Below are positions 1 to 9,118 of a stretch of DNA of 64,000 nt, piece by piece. The first letter of the stretch is position 1, and each line of letters opens with the position of its first letter. Under the pieces are notes generated by a model. That model saw nothing but the letters and a program-made list of their open reading frames with translations, had not been told where the DNA came from and made no database searches. The translations under genes were made by a program, and so were the position numbers. Source of the DNA: CALAED01 sp036378315 (GTDB lineage: Bacteria; Actinomycetota; Actinomycetes; Streptosporangiales; Streptosporangiaceae); contig DASUWU010000011.1 of assembly GCA_036378315.1 (NCBI GenBank), forward strand, positions 50,361 through 114,360. The letters run 5' to 3'.

Positions 1-328
1 TGCTCCGCTCGAGCCCCTTGGCCAGGCTCACCGCGGGGATCCAGGGGTGGGTGTGCGGCGCCGCCCGTTCGAGGACCGGCCGGAACGCGTGCGAAGGGAT
101 GGCGACGATCAGCAGTTGGGCCCGCGCGACCGCCTCCTCGAGGTCGGCCGTCGCGCGCAGCTCGGCCGGCAAGGTGAACCCGGCGAGGTAGGCGCTGTTC
201 TCGCGGCGTTCGGCGATCTCGCCGGCCAGCTCGGGCCGGCGCACCCAAAGGGTCGTGTCGTGGTACTTCGACACCAACGACGCCACGGCGGTTCCCCAGG
301 AGCCGCCGCCCAGCACGGTCGTTCGCAT
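1..328 (-). CDS. gpsA: NAD(P)H-dependent glycerol-3-phosphate dehydrogenase, N-terminal part
   Basis: GpsA reduces dihydroxyacetone phosphate to sn-glycerol 3-phosphate for phospholipid synthesis in the cytosol. The visible 109 residues begin MRTTVLGGGSWGTAVASLVS, which contains the family dinucleotide-binding motif GxGSWGTA. They continue through LWVRRPELAGEI and a strand ending LLIVAIPSHAFR to AVSLAKGLE, which corresponds to the conserved SxxKGxE of the family. The ATG at 326-328 is chosen because the Rossmann glycine motif begins a few residues in, as in other GpsA proteins. The gene runs off the left edge, so two thirds of the protein is missing. It is not obviously linked to its upstream neighbour, which lies 151 bp away. 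Confidence 0.88.
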   Translation of the reverse strand, partial: MRTTVLGGGSWGTAVASLVSKYHDTTLWVRRPELAGEIAERRENSAYLAGFTLPAELRATADLEEAVARAQLLIVAIPSHAFRPVLERAAPHTHPWIPAVSLAKGLERS

Positions 329-479
329 GGGGGCTCCACTGCGCCTGTCGGTCCGGGTGCGCTGTCGTCGAGACACCAGCATGAGCCCGCGGGAGGCTTT
401 CGGCCACCCCCATTGGGCCCTTGTCGGTGCGGCTGGTTGTCAGTGCGGGCGGGGCGTGCGCCTCTGGTTCACCTCTGGT

Positions 480-3266
480 TCAGCGGTGCCGGGGAAACTC
501 GACCACCTGCTGGAAGGTCGGGCGGTTCTGCCAGTCGATGTCGGGCTGGCCGACGACGCCGAGGGCGCGGAACGCGATGGCGTCGTACTGGGGCATGGTC
601 TGGCCGGCCGCGTTGGTGTCCGGCGTGGCCGTCCAGGAAGTGACGTCGGTGGAGCCGCCGCCCGCCTGGACGAGCGTGTCGTAGGTGTCGGCGAGAGCGC
701 GGTCGATGGCGGCGGGACAGCTCGCCGGACCGGAACCGCAGACATCGGACATGATCGCCGGGCCGAGGGGCTGCGCCACGGGCTCGCCGCGCAGCTGGCG
801 CAGGACCTTCAGCACATAACCCTCGTAACCGCCGTCGTACGCGCTGCCCAGGTGCGCTCCGCCGCTGTTCGGCGTGTTGACCCACTGCATCGGCAGCGCC
901 GCGTAGCCACGGGTCGCCGCGCCGCCCGTCGAGCCCACGCCGCTGATCCCGCCCGCCGCGAGGATGGGGTCGAACAGCGCGCGGATGAGCTTCTCCTGCA
1001 GCACGTCCATGATGGCGACGGCCGCGTGGTCGGCGTACTGGGCGTCGCCGGCGGCCGCCTTCCTGCGGTGGTCGCCCGCGGCGTCCCACGCGGCCAGCGC
1101 GTCCAGCATCCGGCGGACGCCGGCCGGTTCGGCGCGCGCGGCCAGGTAGGGCAGCAGCTCGGGCAGCGTGGTCAGGCCGTCGAGGTCCTGGCTGGCCGCG
1201 GTCTCCATCGCCTGCACCAGCTCGGCCCGGGTGAGCCGCCCGCCGTGGTCGGCGAGCTGCCGGGCGATCTGGGTGTTGAGCATCCGCACGCGGAAGACCG
1301 GGCCATAGCCGTACTGGGAGTCGGCCGCAGAGAACTCCGGCGCCTGCTTGTTGTTCCAGCTGGTGAGCACGCCGGCCGGCGGGTTGATGGCCTGCGGGTG
1401 CGCGCCGGCGGGCAGGAAGCCCTGCCACTCGGCCTGCCCGGTCCCCCAGGTCGGCAGGTTCGGGTCGACCCCGGAGGGGCGTACCGGGTCCAGGCCGGAG
1501 TTGAAGTACGCGATGTCATGGTCGTCCACGTAGAACCAGTTGAACGTGTAGCCGACCTGCGCGGCACCGGCCGTCCAGCTCGCCGCGTCGTGGGTCAACC
1601 CGGGATCGCCCCAGTGCGCGAACCCGATCACCGAGTCGACCTCGTGCTCGTACGTGGAGCGCTGGTTCACCACGGCCACCGGCTTGCCGCCGTCCGCGGT
1701 GGTCCAGCCCTGCACGACGCCGTGCCGGGTGAGATAGATGTCGTGGGTGATCACAGCGGGCGGGCCCAGGCCGCCGGGCTTGGGGAGCGCCGTCTCGGTG
1801 AACGTCTCGTGCGTCATCGGGACGCACTGCCCGTCGAACTCGTAGGAGGTGCCGTGCGGCTGCGCGGTGCCGCCGCCCGGATCGCAGATCCGTTCCAGCC
1901 GCTGGTCGGTCAGGTCGGAGCCGGCCGACGTCGCCGACCACGCGTAGTCGCGGCCGCGGCCGAGCTCGACCAGTCCGGTACCGGGGAAGGACGCGCCCTC
2001 GGCGTCGTAGCCGGGACCGTGCAGGTCCTCCTGCATGAGGATGCCGGGGGCGAAATAGGACACCTGCGGGCCGAACACCGCGATCGGGTGGCCGTCCGCG
2101 GAGTGCGCGGCGTCGACGACGAGCGCGTTGCTCATGTGCGAGGGCATGGCGAGCAGCGATGCGATGATCTTGGTGGCGGTGCTGTTGGTGGGCACGAGAT
2201 CGCAGCCGGGCGTCGTGCCGGTCGGTCCGCCGGTCAGCGGCTCGGACGCGTCGTCGGGCATGGCGGTCAGCGCGGGGTCGACCGTTCCGGGGATCTCGTA
2301 GGGGAACGCGGTGGCGACCGTCGTGGGCGCGTCCGGGTCGTTCTGCTCCTTGAGGTCGGTGAAGGCCTGCTGCCCAGCGGCGCCGCCGAGCCGTCCGCGC
2401 AGATACTGCAGCAGGGCGGCGTTGCGGACCTCGGTGCCACCGCCGGCGCCGAAGATCCCACCGATCAGCGCGGACACGTAGACCACGTCGGCGCCGGTCC
2501 ACGGCTGCGGCGGCTGCAGGGCCGCGGCGTAGTCCGCGGGAAGTTTCGACAGATCGAGTGCGGTCCGCGCGATGTAGGCGTTCACGCCGGACACGTAAGA
2601 ATCGATCATGTCCTTGGCGCGCTGTCCCTCGTCGCCGTACCGCTGCGGCAGGGCGTCGACCTGCGCCTGCGCCTGCTGCCTGGTGTAGGGGGCCAGCAGC
2701 AGCTGATCGTGGTCCATCTGCTCGTCGGCGCACGACGGGCCGAGGAACGCCGAGAGCGTTCCCGCTCCGTAGTGCCGGAGCACGTCCATCAGGAACAGCC
2801 GGTCCTCGGCCTGCGCGAAGCCGGCGCCGTACGCCATCGCGGCATCGGTCTGGCCGTAGACGTGCGGCACGTCGTGCGTGTCGCGGTAGATGACGACGGG
2901 CACGGACGACGACGGGTGCTCGGTGCGGGTGATGTCACCGGGCCGCACCCCGAACGACTCGTCGTTGTAGTACCTGCCGAGCGTCGCGTCGGTCAGCGTC
3001 GGGTAGCCGTACAGCAGGCCGGCGTACGTGCCGAGCTGGTCGTCGCTGGCCGGTGGACGCCGCCCCGTCAGCTGGAACAGGGCGAGATCGGTGGTGTTGA
3101 CCAGCCCGTTCTCGCCCGGCGGGTTGACGCTCATCACCTGCCCGCCGCCGTAGTCGCCGGCCTGGTACGTCGGCGGCGGCGAGTACGTCGCCGCGGCCGC
3201 CGCCTGGACGGGGACCACCACCACCGCCAGCGCCGCGGCGATCGCGACACGCGTGACAACTCTCAT
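480..3266 (-). CDS. secreted penicillin acylase family (Ntn) hydrolase
   Basis: This 928-residue member of the S45 penicillin acylase family probably hydrolyses amide bonds of N-acyl compounds (beta-lactams, acyl-homoserine lactones or acyl peptides) outside the cell. The ATG at 3264-3266 follows a GGAGG site and opens a signal peptide (MRVVTRVAIAAALAVVVVPV, then an AxA-rich cleavage region). The alpha-chain region has VVIYRDTHDVPHVYGQTDAA. The autocatalytic Ser is predicted at residue 379 in HMSNALVVDAAHS, matching the G/xSNAWVV start of the beta chain, followed by the usual GHPIAVFGPQ. A longer reading frame upstream would add 30 residues with no export signal and is rejected. The substrate cannot be told from sequence. 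It is divergently placed from the acetyl-CoA synthetase operon. Confidence 0.85.
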   Translation of the reverse strand: MRVVTRVAIAAALAVVVVPVQAAAAATYSPPPTYQAGDYGGGQVMSVNPPGENGLVNTTDLALFQLTGRRPPASDDQLGTYAGLLYGYPTLTDATLGRYYNDESFGVRPGDITRTEHPSSSVPVVIYRDTHDVPHVYGQTDAAMAYGAGFAQAEDRLFLMDVLRHYGAGTLSAFLGPSCADEQMDHDQLLLAPYTRQQAQAQVDALPQRYGDEGQRAKDMIDSYVSGVNAYIARTALDLSKLPADYAAALQPPQPWTGADVVYVSALIGGIFGAGGGTEVRNAALLQYLRGRLGGAAGQQAFTDLKEQNDPDAPTTVATAFPYEIPGTVDPALTAMPDDASEPLTGGPTGTTPGCDLVPTNSTATKIIASLLAMPSHMSNALVVDAAHSADGHPIAVFGPQVSYFAPGILMQEDLHGPGYDAEGASFPGTGLVELGRGRDYAWSATSAGSDLTDQRLERICDPGGGTAQPHGTSYEFDGQCVPMTHETFTETALPKPGGLGPPAVITHDIYLTRHGVVQGWTTADGGKPVAVVNQRSTYEHEVDSVIGFAHWGDPGLTHDAASWTAGAAQVGYTFNWFYVDDHDIAYFNSGLDPVRPSGVDPNLPTWGTGQAEWQGFLPAGAHPQAINPPAGVLTSWNNKQAPEFSAADSQYGYGPVFRVRMLNTQIARQLADHGGRLTRAELVQAMETAASQDLDGLTTLPELLPYLAARAEPAGVRRMLDALAAWDAAGDHRRKAAAGDAQYADHAAVAIMDVLQEKLIRALFDPILAAGGISGVGSTGGAATRGYAALPMQWVNTPNSGGAHLGSAYDGGYEGYVLKVLRQLRGEPVAQPLGPAIMSDVCGSGPASCPAAIDRALADTYDTLVQAGGGSTDVTSWTATPDTNAAGQTMPQYDAIAFRALGVVGQPDIDWQNRPTFQQVVEFPRHR

Positions 3267-3520
3267 CGGGCTACCTCCGCCGCCGGCTGCGAGCCCCCCG
3301 AGAACCGAACGTGATTCAGCTTCAGTATTTGTACGCTCACTGCGCGACAGCGGCAAGGGGCAGTTCCGGGGTGCTTCCTCACCGGCGGGTCCGGCCGCGC
3401 CCTCGGCCGGCGCGCGGTCAGGCGGGCCGGCCGGCCGAGCGCGGCGGGACCTTCGCCCCTGCCTGGGGGTTTCCGTCCGGCGTTACACAGGAACAGAAGC
3501 TGACCCGCGGGGGGTGGGTT

Positions 3521-5290
3521 ATGCATTGGGAGCCCATACATAAAGCCGGACATGCAGCCTCGTTGGCGAACTTGCCGGACTATGACGAAACGTGCCGGAC
3601 GTTCTCCTGGGATCGCGCGCGGTCCCGATTGACCGGCCTGCCGGGTGGCAGGGGGCTGAACATCGCCTACGAGGCGGTCGACCGGCACGCCGCCGGGCCG
3701 GACCGCGACACCGTCGCGCTGCGCTGCCTTTCACGAGGTGAAGAAGTCACCGAGCTGACCTACCGGCAGTTGTACGGGGAGACCAACAGGTTCGCGAACC
3801 TGCTGCGCTTCCTCGGGGTCGGCCGGCGGGACCGGGTCTTCTCGCTGCTCGGCAGGGTGCCTGAGCTGTACGTGACGGCTTTGGGCACCCTCAAGAACAC
3901 GAGCGTGTTCTCTCCGCTGTTCCCGGCGTTCGGCCCCGAGCCGATCAGGGAGCGGCTGCACCTGGGTGACGGCACGGTGCTGGTGACCAGCCCGGAGCTG
4001 TACGCCCGCAAGGTGGCGCCGATCCGGGACTCGCTGCCCGGCCTGCGGCACGTGCTCATCGTGGGCGGGCCCGCCCCGCCGGACACGATCTCGTTCCACG
4101 AGGCCATGGTGGCCGCGGACCCGGTGTTCGAGATCCCGCCGACGGACCCGGAGGACATGGCGCTGCTGCATTTCACGAGCGGTACGACGGGCAAGCCGAA
4201 GGGCGCCGTGCATGTGCACGAGGCCGTGCTCGCCCATCACGTCACCTCGGCCTACGCCCTCGACCTCCGGGCGGGTGACGTCTTCTGGTGCACCGCCGAC
4301 CCCGGCTGGGTCACCGGCACCTCGTACGGCATCATCGCGCCGCTCACCCATGGCGCCACCCTGCTCGTCGACGCGGTCGACTTCGACGCCAGGCGGTGGT
4401 ACCGGGTGCTGGAGGAGCAGCGGGTCACGGTCTGGTACACCGCCCCGACCGCGCTGCGCATGCTGATGCGGTACGGCGCACAGCGGGCCAGGGAACACGA
4501 TCTCGGCGCGCTGCGGTTCATCGCCAGCGTCGGCGAACCGCTCAACCCCGAGGTGGTCGCCTGGGGGATGGAGGCGTTCGGCAAGCCGATTCATGACAAC
4601 TGGTGGCAGACCGAGACCGGCGCCATCATGATCAGCAACTTCGCGGCGATGGACGTACGGCCAGGCTCGATGGGCCGGCCGATGCCTGGGATCGAGGTCG
4701 CGCTGCTGGAGCGCGGGAGCGACGGCCGGGCCCTGGTGACCGGCGGCGAGGTGCACGTCCTCGACAAGCCGGACGTCGAAGGAGAGCTCGCGCTGCGGCC
4801 CGGCTGGCCGTCGATGTTCCGCGGCTACCTGCACGACGACGCGCGCTACGCCAAGGCCTTCGCCGGCGGCTGGTACCTCAGCGGCGACGTGGCCCGCCGG
4901 GATGCCGACGGCTACTACTGGTTCGTCGCCCGCGCCGACGACGTGATCAAGTCGGCCGGCCACCTCATCGGCCCGTTCGAGGTGGAGAGCACGCTGATGG
5001 AACACGAGGCGGTCGCCGAGGCCGGCGTGATCGGCAAACCGGATCCGGTCGCCGGCGAGATCGTCAAGGCGTTCGTGACCCTCAAGCCCGGATTCGAGCC
5101 CACCGAGGAGCTGCGGCTCGACTTGGTCGCCTTCGGCCGTCGCCGGCTGGCCGCCATCGCCCCCAAGGAGATCGTCTTCGACCAGCACCTGCCGCACACC
5201 AGGAGCGGCAAGGTCATGCGCCGGCTGCTCAAGGCGCGGGAGCTGGGTCTGCCAGAAGGAGATGTGTCCACGCTGGAGGGCGCGTCATGA
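3521..5290 (+). CDS. acsA: acetyl-CoA synthetase-like AMP-forming ligase
   Basis: The protein (589 aa) adenylates acetate or a short acid and transfers it to CoA. It has the P-loop-like LLHFTSGTTGKPKGAVHVHE, the acid-binding DNWWQTETGAIMIS, the hinge GYYWFVARADDVIKSAGH and the C-terminal lysine motif TRSGKVMRR. It is about 60 residues shorter than typical Acs enzymes, mostly at the N-terminus. The ATG at 3521 is chosen because in-frame sequence further upstream has no similarity and is compositionally biased. Its stop overlaps the next start (ATGA), so it is the first gene of a coupled operon with 2-oxoacid dehydrogenase subunits. The operon therefore has two routes to acetyl-CoA, from acetate and from pyruvate. 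A propionyl- or other acyl-CoA ligase role is possible. Confidence 0.85.
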   Translation: MHWEPIHKAGHAASLANLPDYDETCRTFSWDRARSRLTGLPGGRGLNIAYEAVDRHAAGPDRDTVALRCLSRGEEVTELTYRQLYGETNRFANLLRFLGVGRRDRVFSLLGRVPELYVTALGTLKNTSVFSPLFPAFGPEPIRERLHLGDGTVLVTSPELYARKVAPIRDSLPGLRHVLIVGGPAPPDTISFHEAMVAADPVFEIPPTDPEDMALLHFTSGTTGKPKGAVHVHEAVLAHHVTSAYALDLRAGDVFWCTADPGWVTGTSYGIIAPLTHGATLLVDAVDFDARRWYRVLEEQRVTVWYTAPTALRMLMRYGAQRAREHDLGALRFIASVGEPLNPEVVAWGMEAFGKPIHDNWWQTETGAIMISNFAAMDVRPGSMGRPMPGIEVALLERGSDGRALVTGGEVHVLDKPDVEGELALRPGWPSMFRGYLHDDARYAKAFAGGWYLSGDVARRDADGYYWFVARADDVIKSAGHLIGPFEVESTLMEHEAVAEAGVIGKPDPVAGEIVKAFVTLKPGFEPTEELRLDLVAFGRRRLAAIAPKEIVFDQHLPHTRSGKVMRRLLKARELGLPEGDVSTLEGAS

Positions 5291-6450
5291 CAGGAAAACG
5301 CACATCCCGTACCGACGAGGCGACGACCCGCGCCGGAGCGCGCGGCACCCGGGCACCGGCCCCCACCACGGCCGGCAAGGGTACGGGCCGGCGCCAGAGC
5401 CGGAGCCGTTCAGATCCCGGGACGGCCGGGACCGTGGGGCCCGCCACCGGGGCCACCGAGGCGACCGACGCCACCGAAGCCAAGCACCGGGCGGATCTGC
5501 TCCGCGAGATGCTGCGCATCCGCCGGTTCGAGGAGCGGTGCGTGGAGCTGTACAGCGCCGCCGAGATCCGCGGCTTCATGCACCTCTACATCGGCGAGGA
5601 GGCGGTCGCGGTCGGCGTGCTACGGACGCTCACCCCCCAGGACGCCGTCGTCAGCACCTACCGCGAGCACGGGCACGCGCTGGTCCGCGGCATGCCGGCC
5701 GAATCGATCATGGCGGAGATGTACGGCCGGGTCACCGGTTGCAGCCGGGGACGGGGCGGTTCGATGCATCTGTTCGACGCCGGTCTGCGGTTCTACGGCG
5801 GCAACGCGATCGTGGGCGGCGGGCTGCCGTTGGCGGTGGGGCTGGCGCTGGCCGACCGGATGCGCGGTGAGAACCGCGTAACGGCCTGCTTCTTCGGCGA
5901 CGGGGCCGTGGCGGAGGGCGAGTTCCACGAGTGCCTCAACCTGGCCGCCCTGTGGCAGCTTCCCGTGCTGTTCGTCTGCGAGAACAACCTCTACGCGATG
6001 GGCACCGCGCTGGCGCGCGCGCACGCGCAGACCGACCTCGCGCTGCGCGCGTCATCGTACGGGCTCGCCTCCTGGGCGGTGGACGGCATGGACGTGCTCG
6101 CGGTCGAGCAGGCCGCCGCGCGCGCCGCCGAAGCCGTGCGGTGGGGCGGCGGGCCGCACTTCCTCGAACTGCGCACCTACCGATACCGGGCGCACTCCAT
6201 GTACGACCCTGACCGCTACCGCGACAAAGCCGAGATCGAGGCGTGGAAGGCCCACGACCCCATCAACGCCCTGGCCGACCGGATGCGCGCCGCGCGCCAG
6301 CTCACCGACGACGATCTCGCCGCCATGGAGAAAGAGATCGCCGAGGAGATCGACAGGGCCATCGCGGCCGCCACGGCCGCCCCGTTGGAGCCGGCCGAGG
6401 ACCTCACCCGATTCGTCTACTCGACGCCCGCGGAGGCGAGGTCATCATGA
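5287..6450 (+). CDS. pdhA: 2-oxoacid (pyruvate/acetoin) dehydrogenase E1 alpha subunit
   Basis: This is the thiamine-diphosphate-dependent E1 alpha chain (387 aa) of a heterotetrameric 2-oxoacid dehydrogenase, which decarboxylates pyruvate or a related acid. The first roughly 65 residues are a low-complexity Thr/Ala/Gly-rich tail. The conserved core starts at LLREMLRIRRFEERC and includes HLYIGEEAVAVG, TYREHGHALVRG, GRGGSMHLFD and the ThDP/Mg motif ACFFGDGAVAEGEFHE with downstream ENNLYAMGT. The phosphorylation-loop region YRYRAHSMYDPD is present. The ATG overlaps the acs stop and its own stop overlaps the E1 beta start, so translation is probably coupled. Pyruvate is the best guess for the substrate because of the acetyl-CoA synthetase next to it, but acetoin cannot be excluded. 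Confidence 0.88.
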   Translation: MTGKRTSRTDEATTRAGARGTRAPAPTTAGKGTGRRQSRSRSDPGTAGTVGPATGATEATDATEAKHRADLLREMLRIRRFEERCVELYSAAEIRGFMHLYIGEEAVAVGVLRTLTPQDAVVSTYREHGHALVRGMPAESIMAEMYGRVTGCSRGRGGSMHLFDAGLRFYGGNAIVGGGLPLAVGLALADRMRGENRVTACFFGDGAVAEGEFHECLNLAALWQLPVLFVCENNLYAMGTALARAHAQTDLALRASSYGLASWAVDGMDVLAVEQAAARAAEAVRWGGGPHFLELRTYRYRAHSMYDPDRYRDKAEIEAWKAHDPINALADRMRAARQLTDDDLAAMEKEIAEEIDRAIAAATAAPLEPAEDLTRFVYSTPAEARSS

Positions 6451-7445
6451 CGACGGCGGTGCGAAGCGAGGAGATCAGCTACCGGGAGGCCATGCGGGCG
6501 GCGATCGCGGAGGCGCTGCGCCGCGACGACCGCGTGTTCCTCATGGGCGAGGACGTCGGCAGGTATGGCGGTTGCTTCGCGGTCAGCCTGGGGCTCCTCG
6601 AGGAGTTCGGGCCGGAGCGCATCCGCGACACGCCGCTGTCTGAGTCGGCGTTCGTCGGCGCCGGCATCGGCGCCGCGCTGGCCGGGATGCGGCCGATCGT
6701 CGAGATCATGACGGTCAACTTCAGCCTGCTGGCGCTGGACCAGATCATCAACAACGCGGCGACGATCCTGCACATGTCCGGCGGGCAGTTCAACGTGCCG
6801 CTGGTCATCCGGATGACGACGGGCGCCGGCCGGCAGCTCGCGGCACAGCATTCGCACAGCCTGGAGGGCTGGTACGCGCACATCCCCGGCCTGCGCATCC
6901 TCGCTCCCGCCACCCTCGACGACGCCCGCGGCATGCTGTGGCCCGCGCTCGAGGATCCCGACCCGGTGCTGATCTTCGAGCACGGCACGCTGTACAACAC
7001 GTCCGGCGTGCTCGACCCCGACGCTCCGGTCGACATCGTCCATGCCGCCGTACGGCGACAGGGCGCGGACGTGACGCTCGTCACCTATGGCGGCCTGCTG
7101 CCCAAGACGCTGGCCGCCGCCGAGCAGCTGGACGAGGCCGGCGTCCGGGCCGAGGTGATAGACCTGCGCGTGCTGCGACCGCTGGACGACCAGACGATCA
7201 TGGCGTCGGTCCGCCGCACCCACCGGGCCGTGGTGGTGGACGAGGCATGGCGTTCCGGCGGCATCTCCGCCGAGGTGAGCGCCCGGATCACCGAGCAGGC
7301 GTTCTACGATCTGGACGCGCCGGTCGAACGGGTGTGCGGAGCAGAGGTCCCGACGCCGTACGCCAAACATCTCGAGGACGCGGCGATCCCGCAGCCCGCG
7401 GACATCGTCGCCGCCGCGCGCAGGACGGTCGATGGCGATGCCTGA
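6447..7445 (+). CDS. pdhB: 2-oxoacid dehydrogenase E1 beta subunit
   Basis: This is the E1 beta transketolase-like chain (332 aa) that pairs with the preceding E1 alpha. It shows SYREAMRAAIAEALRRDDRV, the family motif FLMGEDVGRYGGCF, RIRDTPLSESAFVGAGIGAA, and the C-terminal domain with TLVTYGGLLPKTLAAAEQL and VIDLRVLRPLDDQTIMAS. The start overlaps the E1 alpha stop by four bases. The 3' end overlaps the E2 gene by 14 bases, an unusually deep overlap that suggests coupled, stoichiometric expression of the complex. Confidence 0.9.
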   Translation: MTTAVRSEEISYREAMRAAIAEALRRDDRVFLMGEDVGRYGGCFAVSLGLLEEFGPERIRDTPLSESAFVGAGIGAALAGMRPIVEIMTVNFSLLALDQIINNAATILHMSGGQFNVPLVIRMTTGAGRQLAAQHSHSLEGWYAHIPGLRILAPATLDDARGMLWPALEDPDPVLIFEHGTLYNTSGVLDPDAPVDIVHAAVRRQGADVTLVTYGGLLPKTLAAAEQLDEAGVRAEVIDLRVLRPLDDQTIMASVRRTHRAVVVDEAWRSGGISAEVSARITEQAFYDLDAPVERVCGAEVPTPYAKHLEDAAIPQPADIVAAARRTVDGDA

Positions 7446-8808
7446 GTTCCGGATGCCCTCGCTGGGCGCCGACATGGACGCGGGCACGCTGCAGGAGTGG
7501 CTGGTCAAGCCCGGCGACGAGGTCCGCCACGGCGACATCATCGCGGTCGTCGAGACCGACAAGGCCGCCATCGAGGTGGAATGCTTCGCCGACGGCGTGG
7601 TCGAGAACCTGCTCGCCGAGCCCGGGCAGCGCCTGCCCGTGGGAGCCCCGCTGGCCGTCATCGGGGCCGCCGCGGCGGCCATGGCCCCATCAGCGGAAAG
7701 CCCGGCCCCAGCGGTCCGGCCATCTCGGCTGCCGCCGCCTACGCCTCCGCCTACGCCTCGACCTGCGCCTCCCCGGCCACCTCAACCTCCGCCGTCCGCC
7801 GTCGAGGAGCCGCACGTGTCATCGCCGCTGGTGCGCCATCTCGCCGCGGAGAAGGGCGTCGACCTGACGTCGGTACGGGGCACCGGCAAGTCCGGCGCGA
7901 TCACCCGAGCCGACGTCGAGGACGCGGCCCGCCGAGCCACGACGCGGCCGCGGGTGTCCCCGCTGGCCCGCAGGCTCGCCGCCGAACTGGGCGTCGAGCT
8001 GCACGAGATCGCGGGGACCGGCGCGCACGGGACGATCCGGGCCGAGGACGTACGGCACGCTGCTGAGGGCGCGGCGAAGCCGCGGCCCGCCGAACGCGCG
8101 GCCGGCGCCCGGGCGGCGGCAGCGCCGGCGCCACGGATCGACCGGCAGGCGGCGATGCGGCAGGCCATCGCGCGGCTCATGGCCAGGTCGAAGCGCGAGA
8201 TCCCGCACTACTACCTGAGCACCACGATCGACATGGCCGCGGCGCTGGCCTGGCTGCGCGCACGCAACAGGGAGCTGCCCGTCAGCGGCCGCCTGGTCGG
8301 CGCGGCGTTGCTGCTCAGGGCGACCGCGCTGGCCGCACGGGACGTACCAGAGCTGAACGGGTACTGGGTCGACGACGCGTTCGCGCCCGCCGATGCCGTC
8401 CATCTCGGGCTCGCGATCTCGCTGCGCGGCGGCGGTCTGGTCACGCCGGCCCTGCACGATGCGGCCAACCTGAGCCTGTCCGAACTCATGGGCCGCATGC
8501 GCGACCTCGTCGGCCGGGCGCGCGCGGGACGCCTGCGCGGCAGCGAGCTGACCGACGCGACGATCACCGTCACCAATCTGGGCGACCAGGGGATCGAATC
8601 GGTGACCGGCGTCATCTTCCCGCCGCAGGTGGCGCTCGTCGGCTTCGGGAAGGTAATCGAACGGCCGTGGGCGGTGAACGGCCTGCTCGGGGTGCGCCCC
8701 GTGGTGACCGCCACCCTTTCGGCCGACCACCGGGCCACCGACGGGTACACCGGCGCGCGGTTCCTCGAACTGATCACCCGGCTGCTGCAAGAACCGGAGG
8801 AGCTGTGA
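7432..8808 (+). CDS. pdhC: dihydrolipoamide acyltransferase E2 with two subunit-binding domains
   Basis: The E2 core enzyme (458 aa) transfers the acyl group from lipoate to CoA. The order is: lipoyl domain (residues 1-80, lipoylated Lys44 in VETDKAAIEVE), a Pro-rich linker, a first peripheral subunit-binding domain (HVSSPLVRHLAAEKGVDL...GTGKSGAITRADVEDAA), a second one (RVSPLARRLAAELGVELHEI...GTGAHGTIRAEDV), a linker, and the catalytic domain with the active-site motif SADHRATDGYTGARFLE. Two binding domains in tandem are less usual than one. No E3 (lipoamide dehydrogenase) gene lies in the window, so E3 must come from elsewhere. A second in-frame ATG lies six bases inside the chosen start. 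Confidence 0.88.
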   Translation: MAMPEFRMPSLGADMDAGTLQEWLVKPGDEVRHGDIIAVVETDKAAIEVECFADGVVENLLAEPGQRLPVGAPLAVIGAAAAAMAPSAESPAPAVRPSRLPPPTPPPTPRPAPPRPPQPPPSAVEEPHVSSPLVRHLAAEKGVDLTSVRGTGKSGAITRADVEDAARRATTRPRVSPLARRLAAELGVELHEIAGTGAHGTIRAEDVRHAAEGAAKPRPAERAAGARAAAAPAPRIDRQAAMRQAIARLMARSKREIPHYYLSTTIDMAAALAWLRARNRELPVSGRLVGAALLLRATALAARDVPELNGYWVDDAFAPADAVHLGLAISLRGGGLVTPALHDAANLSLSELMGRMRDLVGRARAGRLRGSELTDATITVTNLGDQGIESVTGVIFPPQVALVGFGKVIERPWAVNGLLGVRPVVTATLSADHRATDGYTGARFLELITRLLQEPEEL

Positions 8809-9053
8809 TGACCCCCGACCAAGCCCGCGGCATCGTCTCCGACGCGCTCCACCAGGTGGCGCCGGACATCGACCTCGACAAGCTCGAGGTCGACGCCGAC
8901 TTCCGCGACAGCGTGCAACTCGACTCGATCGACTTCCTCAATTTCGTGGAGATCCTCAGCGACCGGAGCGGGCTGCGCATCGACGAGGACGACTACCCCA
9001 AGCTGGCCACGTTCGACGGCTGCGTGGAGTTCCTCAGCCACCCGAAGGTGTGA
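8808..9053 (+). CDS. acyl carrier protein in the pdh operon
   Basis: This is an 81-residue acidic protein with the helical layout of an acyl carrier protein. The phosphopantetheine attachment site is predicted at Ser40 in QLDSIDFLNFVEIL. Its start codon shares bases with the E2 stop (TGATG), so it belongs to the operon. Carrier proteins bind acyl thioesters on a 4'-phosphopantetheine arm. Its partner is not obvious here: it may accept acetyl groups made by the neighbouring ligase or dehydrogenase, but that is inference from position only. No ketosynthase is adjacent. Confidence 0.8.
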   Translation: MTPDQARGIVSDALHQVAPDIDLDKLEVDADFRDSVQLDSIDFLNFVEILSDRSGLRIDEDDYPKLATFDGCVEFLSHPKV

Positions 9054-9118
9054 GCAGGTTTCGTCCTGATCCCACCGAGCACGAAGGGGACAAGTCGAAC
9101 TAACGGGGGGAATCGACC

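Noticed and set aside
255..3314. Plus-strand open frame of about 1000 codons
   Set aside because: It is the antisense shadow of the penicillin acylase gene; its translation is Arg/Gly/Val-rich without any motif.
3731..5197. Long minus-strand frame opposite the acetyl-CoA synthetase gene
   Set aside because: High-GC shadow; the plus-strand frame contains all AMP-ligase motifs.
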